Source: Auanema rhodensis | Taxonomy: Eukaryota; Nematoda; Chromadorea; Rhabditida; Rhabditidae | Direction: 5' to 3' | DNA: 64,000 bases | Assembly (NCBI GenBank): GCA_964057225.1 | Contig: OZ059897.1 | Location: forward strand, 6,758,001 to 6,822,000 | Shown here: positions 37,754-50,556 of the stretch, in pieces | How the letters are laid out: every line of letters begins with the position of its first letter | How positions within the stretch are numbered: the first letter of the stretch is position 1 | Program-made: the position numbers and the translations under genes | Notes under the pieces: model-generated | Told to the model about the DNA's origin: nothing | The model's database searches: none | What the model saw: only the letters and a program-made list of their open reading frames with translations

Positions 37754-38651
37754 ATGAGTCAAACACTCAAATATGTCCTCATTTCCTCATTACTGTTCAT
37801 GTTTTTCCATTTTACCTATCCAGCTCAAATGCAATGTCATTGTGATGAGTATACACTGTGTTTGAATGTGACCCATTGGCATGCTAAGCATCAGTTTGCT
37901 CGATGTCAACGTCGTTGTGAGGTAGGCTTATATCGCATCTTTTCCGATTTTTATGTCAAAAATTATAATTTTGCAGAAGAAAATGGTTGATTCTATTCGT
38001 AAAGTACCAAAAGAATATATGAAATGTTTGAAAGAATTTGATAATGTCTTCACCAGAGTCATGAAATGTACTACAAAGCATCTTGGATTTGGGTATTCTA
38101 TTCTATATAATTAACCTCAAATATACAAATATTTTCTTAAAGTTGCACAAATAGCAAACATAATACTGTTGGAAACAAAGATTTATCTGCATATTATGAT
38201 ATGATTAACGATCGTTGGTCAGGTTATATGAAGAATAAGAGTATGTATATCATTTCTCTTAACTATATACATATAATTATTAAGGTATTGCTCTTATATA
38301 TAAAACAACTGAAGCAAAAGACTTTAATACATGTCTATTTGATTGTTTCCATCCTTCTGTTAATACCTGTACTGAGCGATTAGGGTAAGTTACAAGTCGA
38401 CATTTCATCTGAAATTTCATATCTTGTTGCAGATGTGGATTGTTAGCTCCAAAAGATAAACTTTTATTAGATGTTTTAACTGAATGTGGATCAAAAGCTG
38501 ATGTTACCGAAGAAATATTTGTTAAAGTTTTAAAATGTCTAAGTAAGTTTCAACTTTCTTCCAACCTTATCTAAACTCTAAATAATATTTAGATATTGTT
38601 ATGGAAGATGATCCAAATGCAAAAGATAATGAATATGAATACGAGTACTAA
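37754..38651 (+). CDS. Secreted 14-cysteine nematode protein, unassigned
   Basis: Six exons (37754-37921, 37977-38092, 38143-38240, 38285-38384, 38433-38542, 38593-38651) encode 216 residues. A signal peptide (about 1-24) is followed by fourteen cysteines, including CHC and C-x3-C pairs in the first exon, NTCLFDCF and GCGLL further on, and an acidic Tyr/Glu tail ending EYEYEY. There is no second hydrophobic stretch, so it is expected outside the cell, stabilised by disulfides. An upstream in-frame extension without ATG was ignored because the ATG used gives a clean signal peptide. The layout recalls nematode-only secreted cysteine families, but I could not assign one. It converges with the lipase gene, 143 bases between stops. 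AATAAA follows at 38738. Confidence 0.8.
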
Positions 38652-38794
38652 TTTATTAGTTTCTAATACAAAAAACACACAAACAAAAAAACAAAATATG
38701 TATGTATGTATAAACTATTTTATATTATAATAACTATAATAAATTAATTACAATTATTAAATATATATATATTATTTTTTTAAATTATTAATAA

Positions 38795-40202
38795 TTATAT
38801 AATTAAATGATCTTTTATCATAGAAATTTGATCATCATGAGTTTTATGGAAGGTTTGATCATGGTTATATTCTGTGAAAACCTTTTCGCCTGTTTGTCCC
38901 GGAATTTGAGTTGTAATCTGAAAACAAAAACAGAATAACATGATAGTTCTTAATGTGTTTATGCTTCAACTATAAAGCAAATAAGTACTAAGCGTTAGAT
39001 GCTCAAGCATAAGTTCGAAATAAATTCAAGCTGTAAACGTACTTTGTCACAAACTTTGTATCCAACAATTTGATCTTTTGTCGAGTAAACAGAAAAGACA
39101 TAACGTCCTTCATAATTAGTTACACTGTTAATATCCTGAAATAAATTTTATATTAATTTTTAAATTTTTTATTAAAATCAATTAAACCTGAAGATATTCG
39201 CTTTCTTGTGGACATACTCCAGAATACAGTCCAGTGACTTGATTACAGATTGGAATAATACTCAATACACATCCTGGAATAGCTACTCCTCCAACCTAAA
39301 ACAAAAACTTGGTTTAACAAAACTTTTCATATAGTATTTTTGACCTGAAGGCTGATACCGTGGTTTGGTCCGGCAGTTCCAACAAAGGTGTCGACAAACT
39401 TAGTCAAAGGTCCTCCAAGATACTCTCCAGTATCAACACATCTTCCTGCATTTATTAATTGAATAATCAAATAAAATGTAAAAGAAAGTCCAAAAAATTA
39501 AAGTTTTTAAAGATAATATGTTTAAAACTTGAAAAAAAACTCTAAAAAGAAAACTAGTAAAATTCATTACCTCCTAAGATTGCTTTACGGGAAACTGGAA
39601 CTCCAAGAGAAAATGAGACAACATCAACAGCTCTTCCGGTGTACAAACGGACGGCAACAATCAAAGCACGAACCTTTAAGTATGTTTCGTTAAAAAAACA
39701 AGAAAAATCCTTTTATTTCACTTGTTTAACGTATTCGCATCTCATGCTGTATTCAACCCACTTTACAGGATTTCCTTGAGCGCCATTGAAATATGTGGTC
39801 GAGTACAATTCACTATCTCGATAACCTTTTGTCCTGAACATAACAATCATATTAACGTGTTTTGGAGAGAAAATATTTGAAAAGGATGAATATACTTGAA
39901 GTAATTAGCGGCTTCTCTCATCTTTTCTCCTGCTGTATCTGATACTCCATGAACGAACACGACAGGTTGATTGATAATACGGTCAGAACTATGCTTCTTT
40001 CCTCCAAAAGATCCTCCTCTACCGAGGTCTTTTCTTAAATAAAATGAAATTATTAAGCTTCACGAAGTTGAGAAAGTTACCGTTCCATCTGATCTCGAAC
40101 CTCAGGTCCATAGTAGCTTTCTAACCACTTAGAGAAATCTTCGGAATAGCTAGCTGATACGACAGCTAGTAATGTTGTCAGACAGAATAATCGAACAAAC
40201 AT
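38795..40202 (-). CDS. Secreted class-2 lipase (LIPS type)
   Basis: Eight exons (40202-40081, 40033-39896, 39833-39722, 39673-39571, 39445-39345, 39295-39188, 39135-39043, 38917-38795) encode 299 residues, the usual size of the nematode Lipase_2 (alpha/beta-hydrolase) family. Signal peptide 1-17; oxyanion-hole strand PVVFVHG (64-70); nucleophile elbow VVSFSLG with Ser146; probable catalytic Asp249 (STKDQIVG); probable His among residues 278-286 (YNHDQTFHKTHD). Ten cysteines or fewer are spread as in secreted members, for example GRCVDTG, IPGCVLS, GVCPQES and KVCDK. It would hydrolyse ester lipids outside the cell or in the gut lumen. The elbow is S-x-S-x-G rather than G-x-S-x-G. It converges with the cysteine-rich gene. 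Confidence 0.9.
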
Positions 40203-41229
40203 TTCATAAATTATAAAACCTCAAGTAGTATATTGGAAATCAGTTAGTGATGTTGAAATTGTTTGCTAGAGCAGAAAATATGAAAATGAAACAAGAGCTG
40301 TGAATTGTGAAGCCTACAGTTAGGTGGATAGATACAAGTGAAAGCGATTGGATAATAGATTAGGAACAAGCATATCTCCAAGAAATGTGAGCCAAAATCA
40401 TGAATCAACTGTTTGACAAGAAAATCGAAAATCTATTCAATTTTATTAGTTATTATGGAAGAAAAAAGAGAAAAGTGTGTGAAACATAGCGAGAATGCTT
40501 GATAGTTTGACCACAAGTTTCTATATGTTCATAGATGCAACGTAAGTTCAGCATGAAGACGATAAAAGCGTTGAAAATGAAAAAGAAGAATAAGATGAAG
40601 AAGGATAGCTATACGACTGGTTCTTTGTAGATGTCTGTCAAAATTTCAGATGAGCCGTAGAAGTAACAATAGCCATATAAGAACCTGAGAATAGGATAAG
40701 AATGAGATATGTATGTATGAAAGTAGAAAGATAGGATATATTCAAAAGAGAGAAAAGAGAAAGTTAGAAAGAAAAAGATAGATGAAGAGAAAATGAATGA
40801 AAGCGAATCATCATGATTCTTCTCCTCCTCTACCACCATCTCCCCCCCCCCCCACCTTAGGATCACGACGGAAACCGGATAAGTTGATAGGGGTCAAAAT
40901 CATTGAAATACATCTATCAGCATATTAACTAATTGATGTAGAAACCTCTTATGCATACCTTGAAATCGTTTTCCCTTTTCCTCTTGATCTCTTTCGTACT
41001 CTCGTCATTTCTATAGTCTTACTTTCTATTTTTCTCTGTATTCTTAATATGTTCTCTCCGTTTTCATTCGATTTTTTTCTATTTGAATACATTACCCCTT
41101 CCCTTCTCTCTCTCTCTCTCCCCCTCTCTTTCTTTCTTTATTTCAAGAATTTTCTATAAATATTTTCAAATTTAAATTATTTTTCATAAAATTTATTTAG
41201 CGAACATTATTAAATAAAATTCATTTTTT
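40203..41229. other. Intergenic between lipase and saposin genes
   Basis: This is the upstream region of the lipase gene and the 3' flank of the saposin gene. It is GA-rich at 40,440-40,800, has a C-run near 40,844-40,855 and a CT-rich patch at 41,100-41,140. No gene was recognised. Confidence 0.65.
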
Positions 41230-41960
41230 TCAAATTAAGTTTTCCAAATCAGCTTCAAATATATCAGCCATGGGTGCAATCTTAGCGAATACAGGGAAAT
41301 AGTTTGGAATGCCTTCAGCTGTTGTTCGAGCTAATGGTGATTTCCTCTCAGGTAATGCTGTTCTGTAATAAAATAAACTTTAAATTAGCAAAAACTTAAA
41401 TAGTATACATATTGACTGAACAAGCATCACATAATCTAAGATGAGTACAGAGTGATGGATGTGGTTCAAATCTTTTGAGTTGTTTGTATATTTCCAGAAG
41501 TACATCTCGAGTTACATCTGAGCATAACGCTTGAAGATTTTTGTTTGAAACCATTTTTAGACAGAATTTCTCAGCCGTCTAGAATACAAAATTATGTTTT
41601 TTGGTTGAAAAAAAAATGAAAAGAAGGAAAGAATGAAAACGATCACCTTAAGCAATTCTTGACTATCTATGGCTTGATCAACTTTTACAATAATATCAGT
41701 ACATCTTGTACAAAGGAAACTCATAAATTCCTAAAGGAAAGCCATTAGAAAACGTCTTTTACCCATAAATTTACTTCAATTTTCTTAATAATTCCACTGA
41801 AAAATCCACCAGGAAATTTATTTAGGTCTTCAACCATTTGTAGTGGAATATGCTCCAGTTCTTCAGTAGGAGCCAATGTCGTGTACTCTGGCTCATGTGG
41901 CTTCTTCCATCCAAACACAGATACTGAGCTTATAAGAAGAAGTAGAAGAATAAATTTCAT
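41230..41960 (-). CDS. Secreted saposin-like protein
   Basis: Four exons (41960-41775, 41730-41647, 41578-41409, 41362-41230) encode 190 residues. Signal peptide 1-17 (ending SVFG), a linker of about 45 residues, one saposin B-type domain (about 64-150) and a C-terminal tail of about 40. The domain has the six-cysteine pattern: C-x2-C (FLCTRC, 69 and 72), a Cys in AEKFC, a Cys in QALC, and C-x5-C (SLCTHLRLC). Saposin-like proteins bind or perturb lipid membranes; nematode members work in the gut or in defence. The specific role here is unknown. It lies among other secreted-protein genes on the same strand, but with spacing too wide to call an operon. Confidence 0.85.
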
Positions 41961-42583
41961 TATCTTAAAAGATTTTTAAAGAATTTTTGAAAAAAATGAA
42001 AAAAGAAAAACATTTATAACCGAAGAAAGGGAGAATTATAAAAGCCAAAATTTAAATTTAAAAAGGAATAGCATGTCTTAGTGGTTACAAATAAAACTAT
42101 ATATGAAGTCTTTCAATTGAAATTCAATTTGTTTGCATCATCGCAATCAATGATAATATTGACTTTTTGTATTTAGACAGTTTTAAAAAACAAAAAGGTT
42201 CTCAAGCTCTTTATAGCTATGTATGTGACAAATTTCAACCTACATTTCAACCTACGTTTCATAACAATATCAAACTTTAATACAAACTTGTTCTTCATAT
42301 ATATGAATCATATAAATGCATAATTATTCAAATATTTGTTATAATAATTAGAATATTCAGTTGACGTACGTGGGTGGATGTTCACAAATACAGTTCACGT
42401 AATCATTTTGTTTTTCATTTTTCAGACATGTTGAACGGTTGTTATGATTGTAAAAGTTTTTGAATTTCATATTATTAAATTTCTTGTTAAAACTTTATAA
42501 AATCAACAAAATTAACAAAAATAATAATAAATAAGTGATTCAAAATCAATTTTATAATTGTAATACTAATAAATCAGATCAAT
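41961..42583. other. Intergenic between saposin and ML-like genes
   Basis: AT-rich spacer containing GTTCACGT-type motifs near 42,364-42,410. Nothing gene-like was seen. Confidence 0.7.
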
Positions 42584-43632
42584 TTAAAGTTCTTGATGTC
42601 CTTGAACTGGCTCATACTTGATTTCGGCTCCATCAGATTCTGGGGTCTGAAAATTTATTAATTTTAGCTTTAACTCTATCAAACATATATACTTCAATAG
42701 AGGTCCAGCCAGTTTTTGGTCCAATTCTGATTCCAGCAACAATCTTCTTACCGTCCAAAACGTTGGCTGAAAGCTTCCAGTCTCCCTATAAGAGAAAAAT
42801 CAATTAGTAGCCAAAACATTTAAGCTGTTATGTGATTAGAAAGATTATATCAACTTAATTTCACTCGAGTATTATCAGTTTTAAAAGAGTATTTGGCTAC
42901 TTTTCAACTGATAATAACAGTCACTGTTATGCAATTTACGTACTTCAAGCTGAGGAATAGGCATTGGTCCGATGTCGATCAACTCTTGAGTGGCAATCAG
43001 GGAAAGATCAATGAGTCCTGGAGTCTTGTTGGCCAAGAGAGCGCACTTATCCTCTCCGGCAACCTTACAGAAGTCGAATTTGCTGTAAAAGAATAGTTGT
43101 ACGTTTCGAATATTGAAGACTTAGAAATAGGCTTGAATTTCAAGTTGGAAACATACCAAAGCTCGTTGGGTACAAACTGGTTCTTGCTAACTCCGTTCTC
43201 ACAGACGACTCCAATCAACCAGGATTGCTTTTCGACGTTGAGAACAAGTTGGAGTGGCTTGCTGGGGTTTTCCTTAACTCCTTCTTTGATATGAACCTTT
43301 CCTATACAACATCATTCCTAGTTTGTTACAATCAACCAAATCGAAACCTTTTCCAAGTTTGAAGTGTCCTGGAAGAAGGAAGCTAGCTCTCTTCTTGGCT
43401 CCAGATCCGGTACAAGCAGGGTTCTTTTGCTTATCATAGGTCCAAAGTTCTACATCTTCGAAAGCAATCTTTCCCTTTCCTTTAACAAATTTTAATTCAG
43501 AAAACATAAGTGAAGTACGAAATGCAAACCATTGGTAGTATCGGTAATCTTGATGACGTTGTCAACTCCATCTTCACAAGCCCAAGTGGAAACAACAAAG
43601 CAGAGAGCTATAACACCAAGAGCGCGAATCAT
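42584..43632 (-). CDS. Secreted protein, possibly ML (MD-2-related lipid-recognition) type
   Basis: Six exons (43632-43530, 43479-43348, 43301-43157, 43082-42944, 42785-42693, 42646-42584) encode 224 residues. Signal peptide 1-18, then Cys19 and a beta-rich domain: VDNVIKITDTTN, FEDVELWTYD, KPLQLVLNVE, CKFDFCKVAGEDKC, IPQLEGDWKLSANVL, and a strand ending VAGIRIG. The last two strands resemble the GDYKLxxxLxDxxGKxxxC edge of ML domains (NPC2, GM2A, nematode HEH-1), which carry lipids, but cysteine spacing differs and the match is by eye. Codons are richer in C-ending triplets than in neighbours, suggesting high expression. The CGTATTCAG acceptor is one base before the ATG, suggesting trans-splicing. 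A GTTTCG donor after exon 2 is weak. Confidence 0.8.
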
Positions 43633-44937
43633 CCTGAATACGATTTGAATTGTGAGAAATTCATGGTAATAATGGTCAAGAGAATTAAAAATAGGCGTGG
43701 GTAGCGCATAAGATGAATGAATTCTTATTTTTTTGCTTGAATGAGAAGCTAGAAACACAGATGTTGGTGAGAGAAGTCAGGAAGAAGAAGAAGAAGATGA
43801 TGAAGAAGAAGAAGGGAAATGGTGATTGAATACTATATTTGTCACGATGTTAAGTAAGAGTGATCTAGCATAATGAATGAAGATGTTCAAGCAGAATAGT
43901 ATTGAAGCAGAAGCTCAAAAGGCGGAGTATAATTGTAAGTACACGTATCACAAAGCAATTAGTCAAGTTTTCTTATCAAGCACTTTATATAATATGAAAA
44001 ATGAAGAGAGAAGCTAAAGATATGCAGAGTAATAGTAGCAATAAAATGTGGCAATGTGTTTCCATTATCATTTATGAAACTTTATAATAGATTATATAGT
44101 TTAGAGAGAATCATAGATAATTCCAAAGCAAAAAGATCAATAGACAACTGGATGGATGGAGATGTACTGTGTTGTATCTGTTATGTGCAAATACAGGTCA
44201 AACAGTCATGAAGATTACTGCTAATGGTATACAATAGTATCGAAACTTGATATTTCGATTGTCATTACGGGAAAATCAAAAGAAAAAACAAATTTTGAAG
44301 TTTTATTTGAAACTTGATGAGACACATTGATGGGATTTTTGAATAAACATATACATGTACATGTGTATATATGGAAATGAAGTGCTTTTATGAAATTGAT
44401 AATAAGTTCAAACCTAAATATCTTTGTACCCAATGAATAAACTTTGATTTCATTATGAATTGGAGTTTCTTTTTAGCTTTTTATTCTCTCTCCCTCTCTT
44501 TCCCTCTCCCTCTCCCTTCCTCACTCTCTCGCTCTCAACCTCAAAGCATTTTCTTTATTCAATGGTTATTTTTAGAAACTTTAATGCTGATGAATAGAAC
44601 TTTAGACATATTATGTATGTCGATGATGTTATGATCAATCTTATCTATAATCCTCTTAACTAATACAAACATCAATTTTTTAATTAAAAAACGTTTTATC
44701 TTTCAAATAGTTAGTTAAAGCTTTGAAATATCATGAAAAAGCCAACATTGTAACAGTTTATTCTGTGGAATTGTTATGTAAGTAAGGACATGACTATAAG
44801 TAAAAGAAAAATAATAAGAATTCTCAAACAATTGCTTATCATTATCATTTTTTTCAACTTATGAACGTAGAGATTGCTGTGTGTCTTCAATTGTTTCACA
44901 TTTTTTTGTCTTTTTGGTTCAATTCTTCAGTTGCATT
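43633..44937. other. Intergenic between ML-like and neuropeptide genes
   Basis: Upstream region of the ML-like gene, GA-rich at 43,770-43,820, then AT-rich, with a CT-rich patch at 44,485-44,535. No gene was recognised. Confidence 0.65.
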
Positions 44938-45607
44938 TCAACGTTTTCCAAGTCCAATACCTCCAAGTGTGTCAAATGCTGATAAAGCTCGTTTATCATC
45001 AGCTGTATGTCTAGCTGATCCTGAAAATTCTTTTCTATCAAATGTTCTTGACAAGATTCTTTTGTTTTCGGAATTTTAAACACATTTCATGTACCACTTG
45101 GTGATAATACAGAGAAAATAAGTTGCAGCTTTCAAGTTTCATATCTTGAAAGCTTCAAGTTTTTGATTCAAAGTTTGAAAGTTGAATATTTAAAAATAAA
45201 AGAAGAAGGATAGAACGAGAAGTTGGTTTCAAAACAGCTTCTACCTCCTTTCACAGTACCGTATGAAAGTCCTGATCGTTTAACGAACGGATCTTCATCT
45301 AGCAATATATACTCGGCTCGTTTATAATCCGTATCCACCAGTGGATCAAATGCTCGCTTGCCCAATCCTTAAATAATTTATTTTTTGCAGATTTTATGTT
45401 GAAAATATTTTTAATTTTCAGTCAATTTGAATTGAAATTCTCAAGTTTTTAAGCTCAAAGTAGTTATATAGATTCATATCTAAATGATTTTAAAGAAGAC
45501 TTATAAGAATGATGATATGAAAATAAAGAAAAGCTTATTTCTAACTATAAATATATAAATAACTAACTATATATAGATTTAGAGAGAATAAAAGAGAGAG
45601 AGAGAAT

Positions 45608-45658
<51 letters not shown>

Positions 45659-46239
45659 AAAGAGAGAGAGAGAGTTTTTATATAAACAATCAATAACTAT
45701 ATGTAAGTTTGAAATCTTATATAATCAGCAGTGAATAATCTTTTATTCAACTTTCTACAGTTTATGAGAACATTAAAACTTCATTATATATGAATAAACA
45801 AACCTATTCCACCCAAAGTATCGAAGTGTGAGATGGATGCTGTTCGTTTTCCCAATCCTATAACACATCACAGAAGATGATATGGTTCTGTTTTTCAAGA
45901 TAATACTAAAGACGTTTGACTTACCAATTCCACCAAGTGTGTCAAAAGCGCTCAGCTGAGATCGTTTTCCGAGTCCTGAAAAGCAAAAGAAATAGATCAT
46001 TTTCTGTTTTCGATCATAATAAGTTTCTTTCATATCAATAGCTCATACCAATTCCTGCGAGAGTATCGAAAGAGCTGACGGCTCTCTTAGTGGCTAAGGC
46101 TGAGTTATCAAAGCTCATTGGTGCAGCCATAGTCTGTAAAAATAAAAAAAGGATTATCTCTTCAAGTTTTAAAGTGTCAACTTACCAATCTCAAGGCTGA
46201 ATCCACAAATATGAGAATGGCCAACAATTCTTTTGACAT
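44938..46239 (-). CDS. nlp-5: Neuropeptide precursor, NLP-5-like (FDTLGGIGL-amide peptides)
   Basis: Six exons (46239-46186, 46133-46049, 45975-45925, 45857-45804, 45367-45245, 45020-44938) encode 149 residues: a signal peptide, then peptides separated by Lys-Arg. Four copies share the core FDTL(A/G)GIGLG before KR: AVSSFDTLAGIGLG, SQLSAFDTLGGIGLG, TASISHFDTLGGIGLG and the C-terminal ALSAFDTLGGIGLG. The Gly before KR predicts C-terminal amidation after Leu. C. elegans NLP-5 has the same plan (ALSTFDSLGGMGL-type peptides). Three other dibasic-flanked stretches (AFDPLVDTDY, AEYILLDEDPFV, and a longer SGLSYG...DD) do not match the core. Introns repeatedly split the same Gly codon in GGIG/LG. The start ATG lies seven bases after an AAAG acceptor-like site. 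Confidence 0.9.
45594..45675. repeat. (GA)n microsatellite in nlp-5 intron
   Basis: A (GA)n tract with a few interruptions inside the intron between exons 4 and 5 of the neuropeptide gene. A second (GA)n tract lies upstream of the gene at about 46690-46748. Confidence 0.9.
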
Positions 46240-46717
46240 TTTATACCTTTAAAAGTAAAAAATACATAAATCTCATCTGTTTATATTGAAAAATTAAGAG
46301 AAAAGGTATAAGATTTCAATAATACCAAGAAATTATATAAGAAAATTAAAAATTTGCAATAAATGATGTTACAATGTTAACTTTGAGATTAAGAAGACAC
46401 AAAACAAATAATAATCTGCTAGAATATGAATACTTCTTCAATAATATTTTGAAGAAAACTGTAGCTAACAAAGATGTTCGTCAGCTACTTTTGTCATATA
46501 TGGAATACCTTTGTGACAATAGGAGTAGAATAGAAGAAAGTTAAAGCTTAAGCTTCTGAGCTTCTTCAACAACGCTTATGATGAATTTAAAGATAGAGAG
46601 AGGAACAGTAAACGAAGTGAGAGAGTTATATTGAGAGTTAGAAGAGAAAAGAGAAGAAGAAGAGAGAGAGAAACATATTGAGAGCAAGAAAGAGAGAGAG
46701 AGAGCAAGAAATAGAGA

Positions 46718-46753
<36 letters not shown>

Positions 46754-47939
46754 AATACAATTATATGATAGACTGGAAGAATATGCTGTATCTGGAAAAA
46801 ATATCAAATCATCAGAATCAGGCACGAAAAAAAAATAAAGGAGGATAAGCTGGTAATGGCGATATTGTAGAGTCATTGGTATGATAACACACATATACAC
46901 ACATACTATATTGAATTGCCTATACGAGCTTCAGAATTCTGATCATAAATTCATGAAAAATCTATTCTACGACCTCTTCAGAGTCGAACAATCCTTGAAT
47001 AATATGAGAAAGAAAAGATAATTTTTAGTGTAATCCTTCCATATAATGTTTGAAACTAAAAATATATATAAATTGAAGCTGCTATGACGATATGATATAG
47101 TAGGGTGAGATGTAAAATAACTTCTGAATGTCTGAAGAATTTTGAAAAAAAAAAGAAAAGAAATAAAAAGCTTCTAATACAACGGCTACAAAGATTGCAA
47201 ACATATATACAGATACATCTATACATCTATGTATAGATATGAATATAAGATATGTATATGTACAGAACATTATGTAGGCGTTCAAAATTCTGAATATTGA
47301 AGAATCTTCGAGATGATACATACAATCATTATATACTATGCTTTAATACTATCTTATATGATATATGAAGAAAATGTTATTTATGAGATGTTTTAGGTAC
47401 ATTCTTTAAATATCTTTTGTGTGTTAAAGAAGAAGAAGCATTGCAAGATTCATCAAGTAATTCCATTGTGCTTGTCCTGTCATTCAAGGGAATGTAGGCT
47501 ATACAGTAATTGCAAGATAATCAGGGGGTTATAATCGTAAATCTTCAATATTTCAAGGATATTTTAAACGTTCATTTTTTGAACATGGACTGAAAAAAAT
47601 TGGAAAAATGTTCATTTTTCATCAAAGAAATACAGAATTTCAACACTTTATGGGCGGAATTTGGAAACTTTCGTATCAATTATCAATGAAAACATCAGAT
47701 TTACATTTGTTTATATAATATTCGTCATTGAAAATTTGAATGATTTTGTAAATGACAGGAAACGAAATTTAATTTTTATACAAAAATTGGAGGAAAATAG
47801 AATAAAAGAATGATGGCTTGATGACGTCTTAAGAAGTTTCTTAATTCAAACGTAACTGAGCATCATGGCGGAGTTTCAATGAATGTTGCAACTTTATTCC
47901 AAACGTTTGGAGGAGGTTCACGATTGTGGGAATCCTTTA
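46240..47939. other. Upstream region of the neuropeptide gene
   Basis: Purine-rich on the + strand at 46,540-46,750, including (GA)n at about 46690-46748; AT-rich afterwards. It probably contains the nlp-5 promoter. No gene was recognised. Confidence 0.6.
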
Positions 47940-48382
47940 TCAGAATAGCTGGATTCTTTTGAGTTGGTAAATTGTATGAATGAATGGAAGTCTGGGAATA
48001 GATGGCTTCAGAATAGAATTGAAAACTGAATATATAGGTTTGGAAAAGTTTTCAATCTTGGCATCACTTCTTTTCTTTTCCTCTTTCTCTTTTCCATCTT
48101 TTTTCCTGCGCTTTGACGGATTTAGTAAATCCAAATCTGAGGTGGAAGCCAGATGACGTAAATTGTGGGATGATATTGGGACTTCACCTTCATTCAACCT
48201 TCCACGAGCTAAAAATGTTTTGCTTTCGACCAACTGAGTAGTACTGAAGCTGGCAAGGGAAAGCCAGAAAAGATATGAGCAGAAAACGGGCAAAATGATG
48301 AGACAATCACATTGAGCAACAGAATCCCTTTTTGAATTGGACTGACCGACGCAGCCATGTTCGACAGTAGCTTGAAGCCGTA
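47940..48382 (-). CDS. Possible exon of an unidentified protein (candidate)
   Basis: After a CCTTTAG acceptor at 48383, one minus-strand frame is open for about 146 codons and ends at 47940. It has a hydrophobic stretch (IILPVFCSYLFWLSLASF) followed by a hydrophilic part with a dense basic cluster (PSKRRKKDGKEKEEKKR) and a C-terminal RLPFIHTIYQLKR. The composition is less AT-rich than the flanks. There is no in-frame ATG before the hydrophobic segment, so an upstream exon would be needed and was not found. Possible splice sites inside the frame complicate the reading. No family was recognised. Confidence 0.3.
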
Positions 48383-50525
48383 CTAAAGGATTTGAATCAG
48401 ATTAGTATCATCATCACTTCGGGCTATTTTTCATGATGAACTTTCAAGTTTGGCTTGCTTCAAGAAATATATTTTAATTTATATTTTATAAAACTCTAAG
48501 TGAAAACATCCTTAAAGCTTACAGAAGAATGTGAAAAAGTTGATTAACCATAACAAACGTTATTTCCCTCACTACTCTGAAAGAAGTGAGCCGACTCTTA
48601 AACTCTGACTGCCCTAAACCAACCGCTCACTGCATCTTGATAAAGTAAAATGAATCACTGGCAAAACTACATTAGTTCATTAGCATAGCAACGAAGCATT
48701 CCGCCTTCATCTCACGTCCAGCATCAGCATTCAATTGGCAGATTCACTGCTCAGCTGTTGTAATCAAAATATTTCGTTTGCTTTTGACACGCACGAAGTA
48801 ACAACATCATTATCATCATCATTACGCTCTAAGCGTATGTTATAACATATGCATCTTTATCAGAAGACGAGTAGCTTCTCTACACTTTGTTTGTTTTTCT
48901 TGAAATTCTTTTCAGGAATAACCACTCACTTGCCTAATTCAGTCATTGGCCTTCTTTCCTTAGAAAATTCTATTCATACATGAATAGCAAAATGAAAAGC
49001 TTTCCTCTTTTAATTTCTAATTGTTGACTCCATTTTTTAAATTTTTCTTTTTGTATTTCATTTTTTTGAAAAATATTTTACTTTACTTTATAATTAGTAT
49101 TGAATTCATTATTAGAGTCAAGCAACCATACTTCCTTCTTTCTCTCTCTTTCTCTATAAATATATATGTATTCATCAACAGTTTGCCTTTCATGCAAATA
49201 GTATTAAAATCAAAACTTTCAAGTTTTCAAAGAAAACTTATTTGAAACTTTTTTTTTCTTTTCTTAATATTCGCCTTTTTTCATTTTCATTCTCTTTTTT
49301 TCCTTTTTTTCTTGCTTTCAAAAATTTCAAAGTATTTTCAAAATATTCTTATTGCTCAGTGAATTTCTCTAAAAAAGCCATTTTGTATCCAACTTTCAGC
49401 ACATTCCTCTTAGTTGCTCGTTTTTAGTTTTCATCGAGGCAAACTCGTCTCTGAAGTTTTTCAAATAACCAATACTTGCGATAGAAAAATTTCCAAATTT
49501 GTCATCATCAGGAAATCCTGACCAGCACTGAAATTGTCTGAGTAGAATAGATAAACTGAATGCTGTTATACTGTATTAGGGATGAGATAGCCACATACAT
49601 CATACATCTGCGAATTGCTCTAGCTTCATATGACAGCTTTTCAGATGAAGGAGAATGAAGCGTCAAAGTTCAACTTTGCCGAGACTAGATTCCGAAGACA
49701 AGGAAGATGTCGATGAGGACGATGTCTTCCGCCACCAACTGATTCTCTTCATCTTTCATCGTGCCTACCATTTTTCATCTTCCTTCTTCCTCCTTCCTTC
49801 TTCCTCCTTCATCTTCTTCTGACTCCAATCCAACCAACTAAGTCCACTTTTCCGTCTCTTCCATTTGACATAAGTTTCTCCGCTTCTCTGTCCTTTGACC
49901 ACTATTTCGTTGTTCTCGCTTTCCTTTTGCAGTCTTCTTGCCCTCTTTTAACTCCAGTTCGCTTTTCCTTCTTTTTAGCCCTCAGGGTCGCATTGATTCT
50001 CTCTCTGAGCCAATTCCAGTCAAAATATGACCCGATATGGCTTTGCTCTCGTGTTACAACACTCACAAAACAAGCTTCATTCACGCCTCTAAAAATGTCT
50101 CTTGTTTACTCCAAGACCCATGTATAGTCTTGTTCATTTTGTCCATTTTATTCAGCTCCGTTCAAGCTAAGTCTTAAGATTCATTCACATTTTATTCCTA
50201 TTTTTCTGTTCTAAATCATTTTCTTTAATCCCCTCGTTCTTCCAATTCCTTTTTTACCTTTTTTTCTCAATTCTCTTCTCCGATTTCAAATACACTATTC
50301 TATTATGAACACCGGAAGTCTCCATTATCTCAAAATTACTTTTCTAATTTTTAGCATAGCTAAGCACTATTTCGTATATTCTTCTCCCTTTTTCTTTTTC
50401 TCATCGTGAAATTATTCTATTAAAACTATTAGTTATCAATATAATATACAAAATATTTATAAAATCTCAGAATAGCAGTTGCAACTTACAGCTTAAGCAG
50501 TATTATTCCCTATTTTAGAATATAT

Positions 50526-50556
<31 letters not shown>

